Source: Saprospiraceae bacterium
Lineage (GTDB): Bacteria > Bacteroidota > Bacteroidia > Chitinophagales > Saprospiraceae
Direction: 5' to 3'
DNA length: 8,559 nucleotides
Assembly (NCBI GenBank): GCA_007125435.1
Contig: SLDF01000309.1
Coordinates: 1 to 8,559 of the forward strand
In this document: positions 1 to 5,800 of the stretch, in pieces
Layout: every line of letters starts with the position of its first letter
Position numbering within the stretch: the stretch's first letter is position 1
The notes under the pieces: model-generated
Told to the model about the DNA's origin: nothing
Database searches by the model: none
The model's input: only the letters and a program-made list of their open reading frames with translations
Program-made: the position numbers and the translations under genes

Positions 1-1
1 C

Positions 2-41
2 ATAGGAGCTTAGGAGCGGAGGAGCATAGGGGCTAAGAGGC
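2..41. repeat. Degenerate 8-nt tandem repeat, five copies
   Basis: Five consecutive octamers are visible: ATAGGAGC (2-9), TTAGGAGC (10-17), GGAGGAGC (18-25), ATAGGGGC (26-33) and TAAGAGGC (34-41). The consensus is roughly NWAGGAGC, with most differences in the first two bases. The array may extend beyond the left edge. It lies in non-coding DNA with no associated gene. Confidence 0.75.
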
Positions 42-110
42 CTTGGTATAGCCATTAATTATTTGATATATTTTTTGTAGCGAAGAAGATATTCTAGGGT
101 GTCTTTTTTG

Positions 111-143
111 GTCGGAAAGTCGAAAGTCGGAAAGTCAAAGGTC
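111..143. repeat. 7/8-nt tandem repeat of GTCGGAAA type
   Basis: Successive units are GTCGGAAA (111-118), GTCGAAA (119-125), GTCGGAAA (126-133) and GTCAAAG (134-140), followed by GTC. Unit length alternates between 8 and 7 nt through loss of one base. Related words (GGTC, AAAAGTC) recur at about 198-208. The GTCGG core is shared with the reverse strand of the array at 532-566. Confidence 0.7.
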
Positions 144-210
144 ACTTTAGAAGATAAAAGACAAAAGGAAAAAGATAAAAGAAGGAAGACTGTGAAAGGT
201 CAAAAGTCAA
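144..210. repeat. Purine-rich stretch with a 21-nt-spaced direct repeat
   Basis: The + strand is almost all A and G from about 149 to 189. The 11-mer AAGATAAAAGA occurs at 151-161 and again at 172-182, 21 nt apart. The stretch ends in GGTC/AGTC words like those of the preceding array. This looks like degenerate repeat or slippage-derived sequence; no coding or RNA-gene signal is seen. Confidence 0.5.
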
Positions 211-272
211 TTGGTAACATAGTGGTACGAGGTGCTTTGGTTAACCTGATTCCAGATCAAAGATAATTCCAA

Positions 273-316
273 GCCTCAGAGAGGCGACATCATAATAGCG
301 CAGGGCGTCAGCCCTG
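273..316. repeat. Two-hairpin intergenic element
   Basis: The first hairpin is GCCTC-AGA-GAGGC (273-285). After a 15-nt linker (286-300), the second is CAGGGC-GTCA-GCCCTG (301-316). Both stems are perfect. From memory, elements of this shape, a GGC-type hairpin followed by GACAT, an A/T-rich linker and a CAGGGC/GCCCTG hairpin, recur as intergenic repeats in many environmental bacterial genomes and are often mis-annotated as small proteins. That recollection was not checked. There is no T-tract, so it is not a standard terminator on either strand. Confidence 0.6.
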
Positions 317-436
317 GGTTTGTAATTTATCACCCAATGTTTTGGCGCTATTTTTGCGCTGAAAGAAGCAAAAATCGTGACAAAACAACTCGACCAAACC
401 TATAAATAAAACTTGAAAGCCTTTATTCTGCTTCAA

Positions 437-530
437 GCCTAAACAGCGGAGAGCACGGAGTGCTTGTAGCGTAAACAGCAAACGGAGGCGATAGCCGACC
501 GTTTGCCTAAACAGCGAAGCGTAAACAACC
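437..530. repeat. Hairpin cluster with direct repeats (GCCTAAACAGCG / AGCGTAAACA)
   Basis: The 12-mer GCCTAAACAGCG occurs exactly at 437-448 and 505-516, and the 10-mer AGCGTAAACA exactly at 468-477 and 518-527. Between them lie two hairpins: AGCAC-GGA-GTGCT (452-464), and a larger one with an 8-bp outer stem GCAAACGG/CCGTTTGC (478-485 with 499-506) enclosing a GGC-GATA-GCC stem-loop (487-496). The ordered alternation of direct repeats and perfect stems suggests an intergenic repeat family with RNA or DNA secondary structure rather than coding sequence. Confidence 0.65.
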
Positions 531-531
531 C

Positions 532-566
532 CAACCGACAACCGACAACTGACAACCGACAACCGA
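532..566. repeat. Heptanucleotide tandem repeat, five copies
   Basis: The unit CAACCGA starts at 532, 539, 546 (variant CAACTGA), 553 and 560, giving five uninterrupted 7-nt copies. On the minus strand the array reads as repeated GTCGGTT with one GTCAGTT. It starts two bases after the hairpin/direct-repeat cluster at 437-530. There are no unique spacers, so it is not a CRISPR array. Confidence 0.85.
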
Positions 567-715
567 CCTGTGAATACAAGCGAATAGCCCGGCCCGAAGG
601 GACACGCCCAAATCAAAATATTAAAAAAACCAATGCACTTCAGAATTCTTAAGGAGCTACCATTAGAGAAAAAAGCTTAAATTTGGGGGCTGAAGTTGCC
701 TGGGAGTTGTAGTGG

Positions 716-747
716 TTGACATTATGATGAGAGAGGCATGATATTTG
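716..747 (+). promoter_or_regulatory. Candidate promoter of the 2OG-type oxygenase gene
   Basis: TTGACA lies at 716-721 and GATATTTG at 740-747. The latter matches the Bacteroidota TAnnTTTG -7 element at all but one fixed position, with 21 nt between the TTG and the -7 box. Start from here would leave a short leader of about 20 nt before the ATG at 776. A perfect -7 match, TAAATTTG at 678-685, is an alternative but has no TTG at the right distance upstream. Confidence 0.4.
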
Positions 748-775
748 ATACATTATAAAATAAAAAACAGAATAT

Positions 776-1729
776 ATGTCAAACAGAGCGATACCACTCG
801 TAGATTTATCAAAGTTTACTGAAGGGGATGCATCGGATCGCAAGGCTTTTGTGGACGAATTGGGGAAGGCCTTTCACGAGGTTGGCTTTGTCGGTATCAT
901 TAATCACGGTATACCAAAGCAATTGGTAGATGGGTTTTATGCGGCAGCCAATCAGTTTTTTGCGCTGGAAGAGGGCACAAAGCGCCAATATGAAGTAGAG
1001 GGTGGAGCAGGTCAGAGAGGGTATACATCCTTTGGTAAAGAGCATGCTAAGCAATCAAATGTAGGTGACCTCAAGGAGTTTTACCAGATCGGACAGGAGG
1101 TCATCGATGGGGATGCCATCAAGAAAGAATATCCCGATAACATCCATGTAACTGAAATACCTGAGTTTACTAAGCTTGGGGGCGAGCTTTACCGCGCATT
1201 CGAAGAGGCTGGTGGACATTTGTTAAAAGCTATTGCCCTACACCTGGAGCTATCTGAGGATTATTTTGACCAGCGCATACACAATGGCAACAGCATACTG
1301 AGAGCCATTCACTATCCACCTATCACAGAGGAGCCTAAGTCGGCCATCCGTGCAGAGTCACATGAAGATATCAACTTGATCACGCTTTTGGTCGGTGCTT
1401 CGGCAGGTGGCCTTCAGCTCTATAATAAGCAAAATGAGTGGCAGGATATCATGCCCGAAGATCAGGAGATCGTAGTGAATGTCGGTGATATGCTGCAAAG
1501 GCTAACAAATAACTATCTGAAATCTACTACACACAGAGTGGTCAATCCGCCACGAGAGGAATGGCACAAGCCGAGACTGTCTATACCTTTCTTCTTGCAT
1601 CCGAGAAGCGATATGGACTTGACTTGTCTTGATAAATGTGTTACAGCGGAGCGTCCACTGGCATACGAACCCATCACAGCGGGAGAGTATCTCAATGAAA
1701 GACTGCGAGAGATCGGATTAAAAAAGTAA
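776..1729 (+). CDS. Isopenicillin N synthase family Fe(II)/2-oxoglutarate-type oxygenase
   Basis: This encodes a 317-residue cytosolic non-haem iron oxygenase of the isopenicillin-N-synthase/2OG-dioxygenase superfamily (COG3491-like), a typical length for the family. The N-terminal DIOX_N-type domain (about 6-120) includes the characteristic FVGIINHGIP segment (38-47). The C-terminal jelly-roll (about 172-275) holds the iron facial triad H196-x-D198 (SHEDIN) and H253 (TTHRVVNPP). The R267-x-S269 pair (PRLSIPFF) normally binds the 2-oxoglutarate carboxylate, so 2OG dependence is likely. All catalytic residues are present. The substrate cannot be told from sequence; members act on amino acids, small metabolites and antibiotic precursors, and no biosynthetic cluster is visible here. 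The gene stands alone, with 129 nt before the next start. The ATG at 776 is chosen because MSNRAIPLVDLS matches the usual family start. Confidence 0.93.
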   Translation: MSNRAIPLVDLSKFTEGDASDRKAFVDELGKAFHEVGFVGIINHGIPKQLVDGFYAAANQFFALEEGTKRQYEVEGGAGQRGYTSFGKEHAKQSNVGDLKEFYQIGQEVIDGDAIKKEYPDNIHVTEIPEFTKLGGELYRAFEEAGGHLLKAIALHLELSEDYFDQRIHNGNSILRAIHYPPITEEPKSAIRAESHEDINLITLLVGASAGGLQLYNKQNEWQDIMPEDQEIVVNVGDMLQRLTNNYLKSTTHRVVNPPREEWHKPRLSIPFFLHPRSDMDLTCLDKCVTAERPLAYEPITAGEYLNERLREIGLKK

Positions 1730-1797
1730 ACTTGGAACGATTAAGCATTGTTATTCATTGATAGGTACACTAGAGGTGAGACCACGAATGAATTAAA

Positions 1798-1830
1798 TAA
1801 CCCGGTGCCAGAGAGACAGTATTCGGGTTA
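1798..1830. promoter_or_regulatory. Inverted repeat TAACCCG-N19-CGGGTTA upstream of tatA
   Basis: TAACCCG (1798-1804) and CGGGTTA (1824-1830) form a perfect 7-bp dyad with a 19-nt spacer, ending 5 nt before the TAACTTTG promoter box. No T-tract follows, so it is a poor intrinsic terminator for the upstream oxygenase gene. Its place over the -33 region would suit an operator, but that is inference. Confidence 0.35.
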
Positions 1831-1835
1831 AATTG

Positions 1836-1843
1836 TAACTTTG
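1836..1843 (+). promoter_or_regulatory. TAnnTTTG -7 promoter element of tatA
   Basis: TAACTTTG is a perfect match to the Bacteroidota -7 consensus and lies 15 nt before the ATG at 1859, which would give a very short leader. No clear -33 TTG is seen at the usual distance. The position argues against the in-frame TTG at 1841 as start codon, since it lies inside this element. Confidence 0.6.
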
Positions 1844-1858
1844 CAAAAAATTAGAATT

Positions 1859-2092
1859 ATGAGCCATATATTTTTGATCGGCATACCTGGTGGATGGGAA
1901 ATTTTCATCATATTAATGGTCGTACTGTTGTTGTTTGGTGGACGAAAGATTCCTGAACTGATGAAGGGCATAGGCCAAGGGATTAGAGAGTTTAATAAAG
2001 CCAGAGCCACGGTAGAAAGTGAGCTGAAAGAAGGCATGAAGGAGGACAGAGAGAAAGAGCGGATAGAAAATAAAGAAAAGCTAGAGAAATAA
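1859..2092 (+). CDS. tatA: TatA/E family twin-arginine translocase subunit
   Basis: This encodes a 77-residue inner-membrane protein that forms the translocation pore for folded Tat substrates. The sequence shows a short N-terminus with GGWE (E14), a single membrane span (about 13-27, rich in I/L/V), the FG hinge and RKIPEL motif (26-34), an amphipathic helix (about 29-47, GIGQGIREFNKA) and a charged Glu/Lys tail. This is the standard TatA layout and length. The frame can be extended to a TTG at 1841, but that codon lies inside the promoter box, so the ATG is preferred. tatB and tatC are not adjacent, and unlinked tat genes are common in this phylum. A terminator follows immediately, so the gene is probably monocistronic. 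Confidence 0.92.
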   Translation: MSHIFLIGIPGGWEIFIILMVVLLLFGGRKIPELMKGIGQGIREFNKARATVESELKEGMKEDREKERIENKEKLEK

Positions 2093-2099
2093 ATGAAGC

Positions 2100-2126
2100 A
2101 AGCCGGTGAAAATACCGGCTTTTTTT
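2100..2126 (+). terminator. Intrinsic terminator of tatA
   Basis: AGCCGGT (2101-2107) pairs with ACCGGCT (2114-2120) across a 6-nt GAAAAT loop, followed by a run of seven T from 2120. It begins 8 nt after the tatA stop codon. This is a classic Rho-independent terminator. Confidence 0.88.
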
Positions 2127-2163
2127 ATGCTTATAAATTACTGAAAATAAAGTGTGTAACATT

Positions 2164-2171
2164 TATATTTG
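2164..2171 (+). promoter_or_regulatory. TAnnTTTG -7 promoter element of the OmpH-like gene
   Basis: TATATTTG is a perfect match to the Bacteroidota -7 consensus, 38 nt after the tatA terminator. It implies a leader of roughly 75 nt before the ATG at 2253. No convincing -33 element is seen. Its position after a terminator supports independent transcription of the chaperone gene. Confidence 0.5.
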
Positions 2172-2252
2172 CGCCTCGTCTGACAAAGGAGAGCAGACGA
2201 TAGATAAGGTCAGAAAAGGTTTTTGCATCACACTATAACAACAAATAGAAAT

Positions 2253-2789
2253 ATGAAAAAGATCAGTATCATCCTATTTGCGATAGCATTGAACTATGCA
2301 GGTTTTGCACAGTCGCAAAAAATGGGCCATTTGAACTCGGGCAATCTATTGTCCATGCTTCCTGACATAAAGGAAGCAGACGCAGCCCTTAATCGTATCC
2401 AGGACAGTCTGGAGATGGAAGAGCAAACGCTAGTTGCAACCTTCGAAGAGGAGTACAGAGAGTTTGTACAACTCGCTAATGCAGGGGAGTTAACTAAAAT
2501 TCAGATTCAAAACAAGCAAGCTGAATTTCAAGAGAAAGAGCAAGAAATTCTTGATATGAGAAAGCGAGCTCAATTAAAAATTATCGAAAAGCGTCAGGAA
2601 GTCATGAATCCGATCCTGGAAAGATTGCAGGATGCTATTGATGAGATTGCGAAAGAAAATGGCTTCCATTATATCTTTGATGTAGGGTCAGGGTCATTAT
2701 TGTTTGCTAACGAAACGGTTGACATAGAACCATTGGTAAAGAAAAAGCTAGGTATAAAAGACGAGCCAGAAGCAGAGGGCGATAATTAA
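2253..2789 (+). CDS. OmpH/Skp family periplasmic chaperone
   Basis: This encodes a 178-residue exported protein of the OmpH (Skp) family, periplasmic holdases that keep unfolded outer-membrane proteins soluble on their way to the BAM complex. The N-terminal signal peptide (MKKISIILFAIALNYAGFAQ) is probably cut near residue 20. A short beta segment (KMGHLNSGNLLSMLPD, 23-38) precedes a long charged coiled coil (about 40-120, heptad-like Glu/Lys/Gln/Leu). The family's closing segment FHYIFDVGSGSLLFAN and DIEPLVKKKLGI (138-177) follows. The length suits Bacteroidota homologues. The frame extends upstream to a TTG at 2223, but the ATG at 2253 starts a canonical signal peptide. Family members in this phylum often lie beside bamA; this copy stands alone, between two terminators. 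Confidence 0.92.
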   Translation: MKKISIILFAIALNYAGFAQSQKMGHLNSGNLLSMLPDIKEADAALNRIQDSLEMEEQTLVATFEEEYREFVQLANAGELTKIQIQNKQAEFQEKEQEILDMRKRAQLKIIEKRQEVMNPILERLQDAIDEIAKENGFHYIFDVGSGSLLFANETVDIEPLVKKKLGIKDEPEAEGDN

Positions 2790-2828
2790 ACCATTAAGCT
2801 CAGTCGGGGCTAAACGCGAAAAACTTTG

Positions 2829-2874
2829 AGTATAAAAAAACAGGACGCTGATCAGCGTCCTGTTTTTTTATACT
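2829..2874. terminator. Bidirectional intrinsic terminator (46-bp perfect palindrome)
   Basis: The sequence is perfectly self-complementary from 2829 to 2874, centred at 2851/2852. Its GC-rich core is CAGGACGCTGA with its exact complement, flanked by seven A on the left and seven T on the right. Each strand therefore reads as stem plus T-tract. It lies 39 nt after the + strand OmpH-like gene and 2 nt from the stop of the minus-strand gene, so one hairpin can end both convergent transcripts. Confidence 0.92.
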
Positions 2875-2876
2875 GT

Positions 2877-5800
2877 CTATTGTTTAATCAACTTTTTATT
2901 GGATGTCAGCTTTCCTTGTATGTACTGAACCGTGTATGCACCTGGTGGTAAATGGGCGATATTCAATCGCGTTAACCCTTGACCGACATCCTGATGGATG
3001 ACCATCCTTCCCGATACATCGTAAACACTTAAACTTCCTTCATTCTGGACATCAATCCATACAGTGTTATTAGCAGGATTTGGCATCATTAGCCATTCGC
3101 TGTCCAGAGATGCAGGATCCTCTGTAGAAACGGTCTCCTCAAAATGTAAGCCTATAAGGTCCACCAGGATAGAATTGGACTCCGGATTTGTAATATCCCT
3201 GACAAACTCCATGTCAATCTTTTGAATTCTTGACATGTCCGGGTGATTGTCCGCCCATTCTTCCAGATCAAAGTCCTCGACAGCAATATCGTGTAGTGTC
3301 CAATCCTGACCTATACTTATAAATTTGTGGCTACCGCCATCCACAGCATTTATACCGTCTGTGTCTTGCAGGCTGATTTTGACATCCGTTGCTTCTTGCT
3401 CTGCACGAGCTATGACCACTATCCTATTAAACGCACTAAGGTCAACCGGAGGAAATGCCCACATAAAGTAAACCGACCTGGACTCATCTAAGGAGAGATC
3501 ATAATCGAGCTGAACAGCAGCGCCGCCAAATTCACCAATATCCTGTACATCAACTGCAGTCAAATTACCGGATGACATACCTGCCACTTCTCTAAACCCG
3601 CCGACATTGGTAAACTCTCTTCCATTTTCAACAATAGTAAAGTCTGAATAAGTAAAGTAGGGTGAAATCTCTGTAGCATTTCCTCTTAATAAAACAGTAT
3701 CCTGAGCTATGATGAATGTTGCTGATTTAGGCCCTATCTCTAATGGTGCAAAAGTAACGCTTATAAATGCAGACTCTTGTGGTCCTAACTGAATAGGCTC
3801 TTCGATGTCATCAAAAATAAAATCACCATCCTGATCGCCTTCTATGAAGATATCCAATGGGTCAATGGATAACTGGCCACCTCCTGTATTGGTCAGTACA
3901 ATATCTAAAGGCATAGATATAGCTTCTATCTCTACATTGCCAAAGTCTAAAACATTGGGCTCAACGCTAAGCACTGGTACGTTAGATATAGTGTCGAGGG
4001 TGATATCATCAATATCCCATTGCGTAAGATTATCTGTCCTGCCATCGAAAACCCAGGACAATCTGAAATCTTCTGCACCGAGACCATGCTCTTCAGCTGT
4101 CAGTATGGTAGAAAATGTCGTTGCTTCTACAAAATCCGGATCCACCCATTCTTGTACGACTCTTTCTTCTCCGTCGGCAATTGCCAGCACTCTCAGCGTA
4201 TAAATGCCGGGTGCACCAAAATTTCGTATTCTATATTTGAAGGAAAACAGGAGGCTATCCAGTTCTCCGGTGATGATCCTTGGTGTAGTCAATGGATATA
4301 CACCCTCGCCCTCAGGTTGCCACCAGAATACCATCTCAGGCGCTTCTCCTCCCGCATTTGAGGCGTTAAAAGTGCCCCAATTAACAGCTGTAGAACGCCA
4401 CCCAACAGGTATACCTCCACCTAACAAATCGTCAAATCCTTCAAACCAGGGTATCTCTCTAATAGTAGGATCAACACTATTTCCTGAAAGTGGTAATCCT
4501 ACAGATCCTACCTGAAGGTCTGCTGTGTGCATGCCTTCACGAGTCGGGAAGAATACAACACTAACAGATGTTTCTTCTGCAGCCGCCAGTGTAATATCTG
4601 CTTCAATATTGGTCAAAATAAATGCATCTTCATCAGCACCTACGACCCTAATATCATCCGGGCTCAATCTCAATGTGTCACCTCCAATATTAGATATGGT
4701 GAAAGTAATCGCCTCTGACGGCTCATCAATAACCTGATCGGGAAACCCACCTTCATCTGGCGACACACCTATCGCTGCAAGAGCATCCAGCCTGATATCA
4801 TCGATGTCCCATTGTGATATATCTGATGTGGTCCCTTCAAAAACGAAAGATAATTGCATGTGGTCTGAGCCAATACCATGCTCTTGACTATTGAGCTGTA
4901 TACTGAAAAGATTAGCGTCAATGTTACCCGGGTCTACCCACTCCACAATGGTGTATGTGGAGTCCTCAGTGATATTCTCCACTCTCAATGTAAAAGGCCC
5001 TGGATCACCAAAGTCCACAATTCTATGTCTAAAAGATAATACCATGCTGTCCAATCCTGGTGTTTCAATTCTCGGTGTAGTGATGAATAAAACTCCGGTA
5101 GTCACGGGTTGCCACCAAAAATTAAGCTCTGGCGCTTCACCACCGGCAGCATTATTATTGAACGCTCCCCAATTGGGGTGGGACCTCGTCCATCCTTGTG
5201 GCAATTGTCCATTACCCAGTCCGCTGAAGTCTTCCAAATAGGGAAACTCTCGAACAGTAGCGTCGAATGCCAATCCAGAGATGGGTGTTTCTACGTCTCC
5301 AACAACAAGGAATGCAGATTTTTCACCTACTGTCTTGGGCTCGAATCGAACTGCAACTTCTGCTTGTTCACCTTCCATGAGGACGACGTCGTCCTCGAGA
5401 TTGGTTAATACAAAATCATCAGCATCACTCAGGATATCAAATTCAGCAAATACAGCGAAGTGGTCTGAGCCCCAAACGCCAGTATCCGACAACTCATTTA
5501 ACAGTATCTTGGCTGACTTTGGCGCGAGCCGGTCTGCACTTTCGTTGCTGAAAAATATGTAGTCAATCCTTCTGGCCTGGTGATCGAGATTGAAGTTTAG
5601 AGTGCCATGCTCAGGATCTAAATGGTTTTCATGAAAAATAGGGTATACGTCTGTAAACAGATCATACACTAAATCCATCTCTTCCCAGTCGGGGTTGGCA
5701 TTAAAGTCGCCGCATAAAAAGACTAAGGCGTCGTCAGCTTTTGTAAATTCTATAAAGGACCTGACATCTTGTAACTGAGTCTCTCTTATATGTGTGTTTA

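Larger units (their letters stand above)
1..775. other. Gene-free repeat-rich intergenic island
   Basis: No open frame here looks like a real protein. The two minus-strand frames (308-616 and 649-843) read through hairpins and tandem repeats and give low-complexity, cysteine/leucine-rich translations. The stretch is a patchwork of short tandem arrays, hairpins and A-rich or purine-rich sequence, itemised separately. From 567 to about 677 I see nothing specific beyond A/T-rich sequence. A perfect TAnnTTTG match (TAAATTTG) lies at 678-685, and the likely promoter of the downstream oxygenase gene lies at 716-747. The left end may continue a larger repeat region outside the window. Confidence 0.7.

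Noticed and set aside
532..566. Possible CRISPR array
   Set aside because: The units are 7 nt and directly adjacent, with no spacers and no cas genes in the window.
308..616. 102-codon minus-strand open frame
   Set aside because: It runs through the heptamer array, the hairpin cluster and part of the two-hairpin element. Its translation is driven by the repeats (for example RLSVVSCRLSV) and matches no protein family I know.
649..843. 64-codon minus-strand open frame
   Set aside because: It overlaps the promoter and the 5' end of the clearly real oxygenase gene on the other strand and has no protein-like features.
1841..1858. Upstream TTG start for tatA
   Set aside because: The TTG lies within the TAACTTTG promoter element, and the ATG at 1859 gives the normal short TatA N-terminus.
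2223..2252. Upstream TTG start for the OmpH-like gene
   Set aside because: It would put ten extra polar residues ahead of a standard signal peptide that begins exactly at the ATG at 2253.
3844..5562. Several plus-strand open frames antisense to the large secreted-protein gene
   Set aside because: They are shadows of a strongly supported minus-strand gene and show no domains, starts or promoters of their own.
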